DNA of 64,000 nucleotides, taken from contig JAZGTN010000060.1 in NCBI GenBank assembly GCA_037783415.1, positions 744,001 through 808,000 on the forward strand, read 5' to 3'. A program made the translations under genes and the position numbers. The notes below the pieces were generated by a model. It saw only the letters and a list, made by a program, of their open reading frames with translations. It was not told the DNA's origin and made no database searches. Below, piece by piece: positions 48,777-60,025 of this stretch; position 1 is the stretch's first letter, and every line of letters begins with the position of its first letter. The stretch is from Leptasterias polaris. Its lineage: Eukaryota > Echinodermata > Asteroidea > Forcipulatida > Asteriidae.

Positions 48777-50474
48777 ATCTTAAAGTTTCTGGATCGACAC
48801 TTAAGATTTTTTTTTTTTACGCGGGAATTGTGTAGTCCATCCTCCAGCAATCGATGGCTTAATAATGGTAATGTGACGAACCAACTTCCCCCCAAAATTC
48901 CAAAACTAGTATTACGGGAAGGCCCTTGAACTTGATCCGTTTCCCCAGGGGCCAGATGATTGTGTTATTTCTTCCATTTAAGTCAATTACCAAGTGCAAT
49001 CTCGTGGAGGGATGTTTAGTTAAACCCGGAGTGAGACTGGGATGATTTTTGGTTCATTGACGCACCCCAAGGGACGCGAAACCGACTTGCTGTTGACTTT
49101 GACTGCGCTAACTTGACGTCCCAGATTTATCAATTTGCTTCATGTTATGTCGGTGAGACTCAAAAAAGACAATCTGAATCCAATGGAGAAACATGGGTTA
49201 CTTGAGGGTGGCACCTTTTTTCTTTTCAAAATCAAAGAGCCGACACATGAATGATCATGACAACCCCGGGTGGAAAAAGGGGGTACTTCCTTTGCCACGC
49301 CCATCTTGCGTCTACAACCTTTTAGATAGTTGGCCTACTGGGTGTTAAAGTCGATTATATTGTTTATAGGCCTCTATTATATTCTGTTCTGCGACACAAA
49401 AAATACTGATAACATGCAATATTTCGAATGTCTCTAAAATTTCACGCACTCATCGAAGAGCTAAGATTCACATAAAATATACAGGTATCACAACATCCAT
49501 CCATTATTTCTTCAAAGTATAGTATTTAAACAATTTCGAAAACATGGAATTAAACGAAAAGAGACCATTAGAATTGCTTCACTCTTCTTTGCATCCTTAT
49601 CCATTGACCTTCAGGCTCATGCTGAATTAATTATTCTTCGCCACCTTGTAGTTTTCTTTTGTTTATAAATTATAACATACTTCACAAAAATACTCAGTAT
49701 TACTTGACCTATTTCCCGTAAACAATCAAACCTGTTCTGTTGGCAAACTGAAAACTGCCCATTTCGACAAACTAACGAAGACAAAATATATATATTCTCG
49801 ATTGTATAAATCATTTACACTTTTCGTACTTCTGATGTGCGAATTATGTAAAGTTTAAAGTTGAAGCCAAAGAGACAACCGGAAAGAAGTAATTCCATCG
49901 GAAATGTATAAATCATTTCAAACGATCTGCTCACTGTCGATAATGAACCAACATTGTTATGACAGATTTAAGAACACGGGAAAAGGGAACTAACGACAAA
50001 AGAGCGATTTATGGCCCTAAAAGCACTTGCCGTTCCCTTGAGGAGTTCCACCTCAGGCGTCAATCACAAAACACGGGTGCACTTTCACTTTGATCTAAAT
50101 AAATAGTTGAATCAACTTCCCACGGAACAAACGACTTGACACCCATCGTGTTAATAGGGATACCTCTATTTAAAGGTCAGCTAAGGTCAGATTCTTATGT
50201 CAACATCTCAACATGACGACTGTTTTTCCTGAAATTCACTCGATAGGTTGGAAGAAAAATTAAAAACTGGAGCAATAATGTTTGGAATGTTTGCGTATTG
50301 TGATTATACTGACTGGAGTACTATAAGCTGATAAAAAATTAAAAGGAGGGTGACAGGCACCCGTTCGGCCTTGCTTCCTCTTGTTTGTTTAGATGATATT
50401 CCCAACAAGGAAACTCGGCCAAGCTCCCACAAGGGGATAAGAAACGCCAAGCTGTAAACATTGGTCTGATGCTT
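48777..50474. other. 5' flank of the large gene, no element recognised
   Basis: Upstream of the start codon. A poly-A run on the minus strand lies about 40 bp upstream of the ATG. I see no convincing TATA box, GC-rich promoter or further coding exon. 5' UTR exons may be here but cannot be called from sequence alone. Confidence 0.4.
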
Positions 50475-50625
50475 ACGATTATGAATTGCACAAATCAATA
50501 AATTGCGATTCAGTAACTAGACGATAACTTTTATTCTAGTTATTGTGAAACCAGCAGTACCTTGACTGGATTTGAACCCAAAACCTTATTCTGCAGTCTA
50601 ACCGACCACGATGACGTACTAATTA
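50475..50625 (-). mobile_element. SINE, family E, diverged
   Basis: On the minus strand: GTGGTCGGTTAGACTGCAG, GGGTTCAAATCCAGTCAAGG (box B), TATCGTCTAGTTACTGAATC and CAATTTATTGATTTGTGC. Matches the copy at 41872 over the whole length. Confidence 0.65.
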
Positions 50626-50957
50626 CGTCGATGTCCATGATTATTGACTAATTGTGAAAAATAATTATAATAATTATGTGTCAAGCATAAACTTTGATGA
50701 TGAATTTGCAAGAAGATGGATGACCATTGTTTCTCCAGTCCCCGATGATTGGCAATGCCACTAGAAAACAGTGGTGATCTGAAATTCAAAACAAAATTTG
50801 ATATGAAGTGTTGTCGGAAGGAGAATATTTCAAAGGATATTGGGAAAAAGTATAGTTTGCAGATACTGATGTGGAGTTTATTCTTTGACAGATTTATTCT
50901 AACAAAAAAATGATGAGAATCAACATTAATACTAATAGTAATACTAATAGTTAAGAG

Positions 50958-52270
50958 TCATTTTTAAAAAATACTTTGTGGGTGGAAGGGCCTTGGGGTG
51001 CAAGTAAACAAAATTGACTTTTCAAATCATTATATAGCCCGTTGCCATTGTAACAGCTCATTTTGTGTTTTGGGCATTTTAGGCCATTTTTGGGGTCTGA
51101 AAATTAGTTTTTTAGCTGATATTTATAACTCCACCCCACCAAAATGCAAAATTATTTCATAAAACCTTTTATATCACTACAAAGTATCATCATTGGCTTT
51201 ACTTGAGAGAAAAAATTATTGCAATAAAGTTCACCCTTATGCTATTTTTAGAACATGCACTAGAGCATGTTTTTAGAAATTGCAAAATCGGTATTTTTAC
51301 CCTATTTTTGGCCCTCAAAATGTCAACTTGCCAGGGGTCTCAGAATATCAATTGTATCCTGTTGTGACAGTATATACTGCCTCAAAAATGGACTTTTTTA
51401 CAAAAATAGGAAAAATGCATTTTTAAGTGTTACCCCCAGTTTGAACTAATACCATTAAAAAAGAACACTTCCATCAATCAGGCACCTTTTTCTGAGCATT
51501 CTGTAGACTTGTTGAATACCCCACATTGATGAAAAACGTTTGATGCTTTAAATCTCAGACTTTACACCCCCCCCCCCCCCCCCCCAAGCGTATATGTTCC
51601 ATTCCCTTTACGAGTCATTCCGTGCCAACTCACTTGATGGGATGGCAGGCTCCGTCTGAGATTTTGGTATTTTTGTTTGTAAAAATTATCCAATGGGTGT
51701 CATGAACACGCATCAAATTTTAGAAACCTACTCCTTAAACAATTCTGAGATTATGACCCCCTAAAAATTTAGGCCCCGCCCCTTCAAATTAACTTTTTGT
51801 GTTTTGGGCATTTTTAGAGGCAGGGGCGGGGCTTAATTTTGTAGGGGGTCATATCTCAGAAATGTAAAGGAGTAGGTTTCTAAAATTTGGTGAGTGTTCA
51901 TGCCACCTAGTTTTAATGTAATACAAAAGCAATCAGACATTTTAGTGCAGCGGCTAAGCAAGAAAATTGTGCACTTTTTGAGAAAAGCATGAAACTTCTA
52001 GCATAGTTAGTTTTCACCATAAGATTTATTTTCAGATGTGGAGGGAAGTCAGATTTGACCTCTGATGACCCTGAGAGGTCAAATCCAAAATGGCCGCCAG
52101 TCCGCATTGTCTGATGTACAAACAAGCTTAAATTTCGAACCAAATAGTGTAGAAAAACGTTTCAGGTGTCATTTTAAACTAAATTGGGGATGCCAAATCA
52201 TTTGGTAATACTTTTGAAATCGCCAAAACTCAAAAAATATGTATTTAGGTCAAGGTAAACGTCAAATTAG
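50958..52270. repeat. Left long terminal inverted repeat
   Basis: AT-rich. It includes a run of 19 C near 51566. It matches the reverse complement of 56030-57440. It contains an extra internal inverted copy: 51670-51800 and 51800-51905 are reverse complements of each other (AACTTTTTGTGTTTTGGGCA at the turn). The right repeat has only one arm of this. Confidence 0.85.
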
Positions 52271-52382
52271 GCCAAAAAAGTGATTTTTTGTTTAAACTTT
52301 GGCTCTATTTTGACACTTAGGAGTAATAATTAAAAATAAATAGAAAAGACCCATGTTAATATTACCACCACTTTAACTTTCC

Positions 52383-52671
52383 AGGGCCCAATTTCATAGA
52401 GCTGCTTAACGACCAATTTGATGCTTACGTATGGGTTTCTACTTCATGCGCTACTAACCGATAACTAAGCACACAAAAATGTATGCTAACCTTACGGTGC
52501 TTACTGCACGAAAATTGATGACATACCAATGCAAACCCATTGTAAACGCACAAGGTGGCCGCCCTATTTTCTTGCTAACCTGTGAAATGTGCTTATGCTT
52601 AAGCAAATTTGTCTACTACAGTTAGCACAAAAATTTGCTTACCGGTAAGCAGCTCTATCAAATTGTGCCCA
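52383..52671. mobile_element. MITE with GGGCCCAATTTCATA ends, nested in the long-TIR element
   Basis: GGGCCCAATTTCATAGAGCTGC at the left and GCAGCTCTATCAAATTGTGCCC at the right. The interior repeats the AAATTTGCTTACCGG and GCTTAAG blocks. Same family as 10557-10842. Confidence 0.78.
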
Positions 52672-52782
52672 GAAGACCCAAAAAGCTATTCCAAATACGA
52701 CCTAAAACCTCTTCAATACCACTATAGATATCCACATTAATTTAGCACTGTCCACAACTTATGAATATCCTAATGGTAACAA

Positions 52783-55700
52783 TCAAAATCTAACAGTCTC
52801 CAGAACAAGAGCACATGCAGTGCACTTTAGTGCAGCTTTGCCACATCTGCAACGTCCAGTGCACCCTTTCTTGCAGCGACAGTGGATCAAGTCAGGGCAC
52901 GATTTTGATGCCTCAGGTAGAGTGGTCCAAAGAGGCTTCCGGCCAGTTGTTTTGTTTGTCCAGCCCCAGTCAGATGGCTCTGTTATCTCTGGATCCTTGG
53001 TCAATGCCTGGTTCCAACAGTTGGCCTGGTAGCAAGTGCGCTTGATGTGTTGCTTGAGTGCTGCCTGGGTTGGAGGAATGTTATCCAGGGAGACTTCTGT
53101 GTGAAGAGCTGTTTCCTGGCATCATTCACTTCCATGCTCTCACTGATTCGGTCGTACATCAGCACCACAAATCGTTCTAGCAGTAACATTGATCCTTCAC
53201 TGACCAACACTTGGCATGCATACATGTAGGAGCTCACTGAAAGCATCATTCACCTCTGGGAAAGACTTCCAAGTTTCCCAGGCAGTCTTCTTTCCACTGC
53301 AAACGAATGCAGATACAGTATCACACCCGGTGAACGCATGAAAGACTGGGAGAGTCAGACACTGTGTCGGATTAATTGTGGCAGCCATTTCGTGAACAGC
53401 TATGTACAAAAAGCTTGACCCAACACCAAAGGCGATCCACACCTCATCAGGAGCTGTCTTGCTTAAATAAGCCACAGCCAGTACAAACACATCACGTATG
53501 GCTACCTTTTTACACCCTTTTTGCACAGCGTCTGCCACATACAGAAGCTAGTAGACGAGTGTCAGCCTCCACTAGTGAGCTTGGGGCAAGGCAGGCAGCT
53601 CAGCAGGAGATCAGAGTATTCCACTTCCATCTGTTGCATACAGTTCCTTGCCCTGTGGTAGTTGAAGATGAACAGCTTTGCGTGACAGGAAAACAAACAA
53701 TTCGGCTTTGTTCTCATTGACTCGAAGAAAGTCCTTCCGGTTTTTTTGGCAGCACAGTAGAAGGAGCCACCTTTTTCCTGGTGTCCTTTCCCCTATTCTG
53801 TCTTGTTGGAGCTTTCAGGCTAGCAGGTAAGTATACATCCAAGACAAGGTCGATGAGGATGCTTTTCTCGAGTTGAGCAAAGATGAATGGGGCAAACACT
53901 CTTTCTCCATACTCTTGAAATGTTCTTGATGTTCCAGGATTAAGCATGTGAACCACAGCTGCACCATCAAGAATTATTGCATCGGCCATACCACAGGTGC
54001 ACTATTGTTTTCGAGCAGAATTGATTCCAGGCAGTGAAGTAGATACCTATGCTTTAACTCCAATCTGCATTTTTCCTCCAAATGACAGAGCTGCCTGGTT
54101 TTCATGGGAGAAGAAATTGTCCATGTCTCCATCCTGTGTCTGACACAAGATTTACAGCCTCAAAAGAAACCACAGTCACTCTAAAGTGCTGCGAGCTGTG
54201 CCTTCTGTTTTGACATTACCTTGGCCGGTGGCCTACTGAAAAGTGGCAACTTGTTCTTTGGAAGTGTTTGTGTGACAGGTGTTGTACACAAGTGCCTTAA
54301 CACCCCTCAGAAATGCTGCTTGCACTCCAGGTTGCTGGTCATGGTGATGGTGTCCAGTGTCAGCAGCACCCTAATATGTTGCTTTATGGCCTTTTCCTCA
54401 AACTCTTTAGTGATCTTGGCAATTTGCTGGCCCTGCTAGCAGCCAGCGTCAGAGTGCTCCTGGATTGCCAGTCAGTCCATTAGCCCCACGCCCTTAAAGG
54501 ACCTTTCACCATTGCATTGTTCTGCTCATGGCACTGTTGAATTGCCATGGCAGAGAATCATGTTACTGGTTTTGTGCACCACAACATTTCCAGAAATGAA
54601 TTCTGCTAGGACATATGGGTGTTTTACAGCGAGGGTCGTCATGTCACGGATGTGTACGGAAGCCATTTGGAGTAGTGCGTGTGATCTAGGGCAAACATCC
54701 AGGGCATAATCTGTGTCGGGGATTCCACGTACAGCTTGAAGTTACCTTTACGAAGAGACCTGATGTACCGCAGCAAGAGAAGCTCAAATGCCAGGGTCTA
54801 AAGCCAGTAACCAAAGTGGACACAAGCATTTGCTCGCCGTACGCACCACTCCTCAAAAGGCGTACTATCTGGTTGAAAGGCATCAGTATCATCGGATGTG
54901 CAGTCCTCAATGTAAGCTTGTTGGAGGAGAGTAAATGGGCTTGCAGCTATGACCTGGTAGGCGTGGCGAGTCTTGGTGACATGGCTGGCAAGTATGAAGG
55001 AATTGGCTGTTCCGGAACTTGCAATGTCGGCCTGTACCAGGGCGTTCGTCCAGGCACTGTCTTCCAACCGGTCTCCCAACAACTGTAACGTGGCCATCTC
55101 GATGTGTAGACCACCAAACATGATCCAAAAGCGATCCTTTCCGTGAGTGTCTGGCCAGGTCCACCAAACTTCCTTTGCAAGAGCATACAGGGGTTGGTCG
55201 GCGGCAAGGACAGGAATTTGACCTGGGTTCAAGTGCTGAACTGCTGCATTGACGATGTTCATGGAGTGCCGTATCATTGCCATGGAGTGTGTATTGTCAA
55301 GAAACAGAGGCAATAGTGCGTTGAGTGCTGCAAATGTGATGACAGCTTGGTGTTAGTCAGCATGGTAGGCAGGCCACGATATCCAACCATCCAACGTTTT
55401 CAACGGCCATCTTGACTTTGCTGAGCCACGCAAACTCATCTTCTGTAGCAGACGCAGCAGCCAGGAGGTTGGAAGGTCTCACGGGACCTTGTACAGCCGG
55501 CACACTAAAGTAATTTTTTCTTGAGGGCAGTTGGTGGCACAATTGTGTAGGCCGATGGCAGAGGTGTCACTGACTTGGTGGAAGAGCTAGCTTGACTAAT
55601 CACCGCTACACTACGTTCAGTTCCACCATGTGTGTGTGACGGATGCTGCATAAGTGAGATTCCGATGCCGTGGAAGGAATTATTTGCAGTTGCAGAGCTA

Positions 55701-55845
55701 GGATTGTGGTCAATGTTGTCCACAGCTCATGTTGTAAACAGTTCAAGACGCAACTTTGGAGAGCACACTCTTCTACCCTAAAGCGCAGTTTTCCAGACTT
55801 GAATTGAGGTGTTTGCCAAATAATGCCTAGCTGCCCACTGACCAT
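52783..55845 (-). pseudogene. Decayed ORF of a multicopy invertebrate protein family, CXC-like C-terminus
   Basis: Minus-strand pieces in order: DNIDHNPSSATANNSFHG (55505-55723), WLSKVKMAVENVGW (55357-55542), NPGQIPVLAADQPLYALAK and WIMFGGLHIEMATLQLLG (54798-55313), a frame-broken FALDHTHYSKW part (54430-54800), NPGTSRTFQEYGERVFAPF (53714-53989), FHAFTGCDTVSAFVCSGKK (53197-53538), and a Cys cluster CRCKKGCTGRCRC (52783-53004). I recall closely similar full proteins, in many copies, in cnidarians and echinoderms. I know of no assigned function. The Cys cluster resembles the CXC (tesmin/TSO1) DNA-binding motif. Several frameshifts and stops make this copy inactive. Confidence 0.75.
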
Positions 55846-56029
55846 TATGCAACGGTCAGTTACAAGACAAAGAATGTTCTGGTGCTAATAAGTGAAATAA
55901 ACTAACTGAAAATGAATTAAGATGGGGGACTATGCGGGGGAACCACTCCTTGAGCAATTTGAGAATATTATAGGGAAGAACACACACAAAATATTTTGGT
56001 AAAACATGTTGTAAACATTCAAAATTTGC

Positions 56030-57440
56030 TATTTTGGGGTCAATTTTGACCTTGACCTTGACCTTCATGCATTTCCTTGTGTTCTGGCGGTCTCAAAAGT
56101 CTCATCAAATGAATTGGCACCCCCAATTTAGTTGAAAATGACACCTTGGACGTTTTTCTACACTGTTTGATTCCAAAATTATGCGTGTTTGTACATTAGA
56201 CAATGCAGACTGGCAGCCATTTTGGATATGACCTCTCACGGTCCTCAGAGGTCAAATCTGACTTCCCTCCACATCTGAAAATGAACCTTATGGTCAAAAC
56301 TAACTATGCTAGAAGTTTCATGCTTTTCTCAAAAAGTGCACAATTTTCATAATATGGGAGCTTATCCGCTGTACTATTTCACTTAAGCATTAGGGGTCTC
56401 AAAAATGTCGAAAATCATTCTGCGGGCTAAAATGTCAGTTTTATAGACCTATGCCCTGATGTAAAAATGTCCTATATGCTACTTTTGACAGTAGATTCTA
56501 GTTGATCGGTACCAGGTACCCTGTATATTAATTTGCAGTTACATATCTGATTTCAGTTTGTAGATATAGGCCTCTAAAAATGCCCAAAACACAAAAAGTT
56601 AATTTTAAGGGGCGGGGCCTAAATTTTTAGGGGGTCATATACTCATATCTCAGAATTGTTTTAGGTTTCAAAAATTTGGCGAGTGTTCATGACACCCCTT
56701 GGAGAATGTTTACAAACAAAAATACCAAAATCTAAGACGGGGCCTGCCAACCCAGGTGAGTTGGCACGGAATGACTCGTAAAGGGAATGGAACATTTTAG
56801 GCCTACGCTATAGGCCTACGCTTCTGTAAAGTTTGAGATTTAAGTCATCAAACGTTTTTCATCAATGTGGGGTATTCAACTTAGTCTACAGAATGCTCAG
56901 TAAAAGGTGCCTGATTGACGGAAGTGTTCCTTTTTAATGGTATTAGTTCAAACTGGGGGTAACACTTAAAAATGCATTTTTCCTATTTTTGTAAAAAAGT
57001 CCATTTTTGAGGCAGTATATACTGTCACAACAGATTACAATTGATACAAATATTCTGAGACCCCTGGCAAGTTGACATTTTGAGGGCCAAAAATAGGGTA
57101 AAAATACCGATTTTGCAATTTCTAAAAACATGCTCTAGTGCATGTTCTAAAAATAGCATAAGGGTGAACTTTATTGCAATAATTTTTTCTCTCAAGTAAA
57201 GCCAAGGATGATACTTTGTAGTGATATAAAGGGTTTTATGAAATAATTTTGCATTTTGGTGGGGTGGAGTTATAAATATCAGCTAAAAAAACTGATTTTC
57301 AGACCCCAAAAATGGCCTAAAATGCCCAAAACACAAAATGAGCTGTTACCATGGCAACGGGCTATATAATGATTTGAAAAGACAATTTTGTTTACTTGCA
57401 CCCCAAGGCCCTTTCACCCACAAAGTATTTAAAAAAATGA
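56030..57440. repeat. Right long terminal inverted repeat
   Basis: Mirror of the left repeat. Shared blocks include AAAAGTGCACAATTTTC, CTGACTTCCCTCCACATCTG, AGTTGGCACGGAATGACTCG and AAATGCATTTTTCCTATTTT. Open frames read here also occur in the left repeat on the other strand and are not genes. Confidence 0.85.
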
Positions 57441-57639
57441 TTTTTTGACCGTGGACATGTCAAGTATTTACGTGAAATGACTCTTTCTTTCCTGAACATG
57501 AAACAAAAATCCCGTAGAAAACAATACACGGTAGGCCTATTTTCGAAACGGCACCGAGATTTTAGCAAATTTGCATTAAGTTTTTGTTTTACGGAGTGAC
57601 TAGTGTATATATGTGATGACTATATCTATTAGTAGGCTA

Positions 57640-57808
57640 AACCGCAGACCTTGAGATCCTCACCAACGGTTGATGCTTTCAAGCGCAATCTCAAAACCCA
57701 TTTATTTTAGTGTATTCACATTGCTGATGTTTTTGTTTGTTTGTGAAGTGCAATGATCATTTTTGGAATTGCGCTATATAAGAACTGATATTATTATTAT
57801 TATTAAAT
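57640..57808 (+). mobile_element. LINE 3' end fragment (L2-like)
   Basis: LRSSPTVDAFKRNLKTHLF and a stop, followed by a short 3' UTR with GGAATTGCGCTATATAAGAAC and an (ATT)n tail. This is the standard L2-type end. Confidence 0.75.
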
Positions 57809-57810
57809 GG

Positions 57811-58348
57811 TTTATGTGATGACTAGCTAGGCTACGGTTTATGTGATGACTAGCTAGGCTACGGTTTATGTGATGACTAGCTAGGCTACGGTTTATGTGA
57901 TGACTAGCTAGGCTACGGTTTATGTGATGACTAGCTAGGCTACGGTTTATGTGATGACTAGCTATAGGCTACGGTTTATGTGATGACTAGCTAGGCTACG
58001 GTTTATGTGATGACTAGCTAGGCTAAACGGTTTATGTGATGACTAGCTAGGCTAAACGGTTTATGTGATGACTAGCTAGGCTAAACGGTTTATGTGATGA
58101 CTAGCTAGGCTAAACGGTTTATGTGATGACTAGCTAGGCTACGGTTTATGTGATGACTAGCTAGGCTAAACGGTTTATGTGATGACTAGCTAGGCTAAAC
58201 GGTTTATGTGATGACTAGCTAGGCTAAACGGTTTATGTGATGACTAGCTAGGCTACGGTTTATGTGATGACTAGCTAGGCTAAACGGTTTATGTGATGAC
58301 TAGCTAGGCTAAACGGTTTATGTGATGACTAGCTATAGGCTAAACGGG
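57811..58348. repeat. Satellite/minisatellite, 27- to 29-bp unit, about 19 copies
   Basis: The unit is GGTTTATGTGATGACTAGCT followed by AGGCTAC (27 bp) or AGGCTAAAC (29 bp). Two copies have an inserted TA (AGCTATAGGC). The two unit types are interspersed in blocks. It starts directly after the LINE tail. Confidence 0.95.
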
Positions 58349-58384
58349 GCTAAGAAGAGAGGGGAGTTTTTTTGAGCGACGTGA

Positions 58385-58925
58385 ATTTCACGCATCACAG
58401 TTGGAGTCATCCAGCTCAATTAATAATACTTTTTTTGCTACCGCCATAAGAGAATGGAACAATTTACCTGCTAATATTAAAATTTCTACTAGCCTGCAAC
58501 AATTTAAAAAACTAGTCAAATGCCACCTTGCCACAAAAGCCACCTCTAAGGAAGCATAGCTTGGGTTCCTTTTTGGTTTCAATTTTTTATATTATTTATT
58601 GATTTAATTTTATTTAATTTAATTTAATTTTTAATTTAAAATATTTGTTTTTCCTATTTTTCTATTTATTTTTCATGTGTTCTCTTGCTTTGTTTTTCCT
58701 TGAATCATCTTTTTGCTCTTGACTAGGTTCGTCTGTTTTTTGTAAGGACCCCAATGGAAATAAGTCTAAGTTATTGGCTTTTTTGGGCTATCCTTGGATA
58801 ATTTTATGCAGTATTTCTATCTTGTTTCGTTGTCTTTTCTCCTGTTGTTATGTACATGTATGTTTTTTGGGTATGTTCTTGCTGTATTTTTTATCCGAAT
58901 AAATTCAATCAATCAATCAATCAAA
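58385..58925 (+). mobile_element. LINE 3' end with (CAAT)n tail
   Basis: The plus-strand frame TFFATAIREWNNLPANIKIS followed by TSLQQFKKLVKC is the conserved end of LINE ORF2. The 3' UTR runs about 360 bp to AATAAATTCAATCAATCAATC. Confidence 0.8.
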
Positions 58926-59900
58926 ACAGCGCGTATGCATAGCCTTTGCGTCACGGAACTTTTCGCAGTAACTTTCGCTTAGATAAAAACCAAACGATGC
59001 ACGTTTGGCCATATGACTTTTCCTCTGTATATAGGGCCTAGTATTGATACAAAAGTGAAAGACCTCCAGGGCTACAATATGCACCTGTATTATTCCCTAT
59101 TTTATTTTAAATCAAAACATCTCATCACGTGTATACTTTAGGCCTATGCTTGCTTGTTTTTATATCAAAGCATTTGACCCTTCAAGGCTTTTTGCCAAGT
59201 TGGTTTTGGGCCGACTTTCCTTGGTGCATGCGGTGCCGATGCCAAGTTTACAGGTGCCATGTTACATTTGAGTTGGAATGGGTGAGTAACAGTTTTGTTG
59301 TTGATGCTGATGCTGTTGTTGTTGTTGTTGTCCATGATGGAACTTCGTACGCGTTTTTTATTTACATGCACATGAAATTACTGAACTGAAATTAGTGAAA
59401 CCAAGAACGCTGAGCAGAACGCCCAGAGTGGGTGGGGCGCCCTCATTTTGTATAATATGCCCCAAGGCACAAACAACATGTCCTGGAGGACCTGCAGAGG
59501 GTGCAGCATGAATGTTGGATGGGGGTGTGGGAAGGGGAAAGTTGTTCATGAGAGGTTGCTTAACTTATATCCCATCATGATTCACTGTCTTGTTGTCAAA
59601 GGCTTCTGGGAGCTGAGCACTGAGAGCGAGAAGTTTTTGTGATAAGCAAAACTATGTCTGAAAACTGAATATTATTATTTGAGAAGAACCCGAAACAGAA
59701 AAATAAATAATATGATAGAAAACCTAAATGAGCACATACCGTATCTAATTTGACTATCTCTGGTAAACCAACATACGCAAAATGTTTAGTAACTCAATGA
59801 ATAACAAATTTAGTTAATTTAATACTGCCAACATTCCTCTCGATTCCACATTTCCGATTACACCCATCGAATACTGGAGTATCGATAATTGTGATAGTGT
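58926..59900. other. Upstream region of the WWC homologue, no gene recognised
   Basis: Short open frames have no domain content. A (TTG)n run is near 59315. No repeat of the families above was seen. Confidence 0.4.
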
Positions 59901-59916
59901 CAGCCCTAAAATATTC

Positions 59917-59953
59917 AAGATGGCGTCGACTGTAGACATGGTGAAAGATGGCG
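59917..59953 (+). promoter_or_regulatory. Two AAGATGGCG motifs (YY1-like) near the WWC start
   Basis: AAGATGGCG occurs at 59917-59925 and again at 59945-59953, about 75-110 bp before the WWC start codon. This matches the YY1 core (AAGATGGCGGC), known to sit just downstream of transcription starts in many TATA-less animal promoters. Function here is inference. Confidence 0.5.
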
Positions 59954-59982
59954 TAGCTTTGACGCTTTGTTGGCAGAGTTAG
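59920..59982 (+). other. Upstream ORF in the probable WWC 5' leader
   Basis: A 20-codon ORF (ATGGCG to TAG) starts within the first YY1-like motif and ends 43 bp before the main ATG. A further ATG at 60003 opens a frame that overlaps the main start out of frame. If both lie in the mRNA they could lower translation of the main ORF. Confidence 0.4.
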
Positions 59983-60025
59983 ACTGTAATTTTAACCATA
60001 ACATGGGCTTATTTTGGCGGCAGCC

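Larger units (their letters stand above)
50958..57440. mobile_element. 6.5-kb element with about 1.3-1.4-kb terminal inverted repeats
   Basis: The left end TCATTTTTAAAAAATACTTTG, then TGGGTGGAAGGGCCTTGGGG, is mirrored at the right end (CCCCAAGGCCCTTTCACCC, then CAAAGTATTTAAAAAAATGA). Matching continues inward for more than 1.2 kb with scattered substitutions and indels. The centre (about 52270-56030) carries a decayed minus-strand gene and a nested MITE. I could not find a clean target duplication; a TTAA at 50951 has no partner. It separates two divergent genes. The transposon class is not assigned. Confidence 0.85.

Noticed and set aside
57811..58348. CRISPR-like array
   Set aside because: Units are directly adjacent without unique spacers, and the genome is eukaryotic. 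It is a satellite.
59129..59642. Small plus- and minus-strand ORFs upstream of WWC
   Set aside because: Short, no domain, and simple-repeat content ((TTG)n). No support for a gene.
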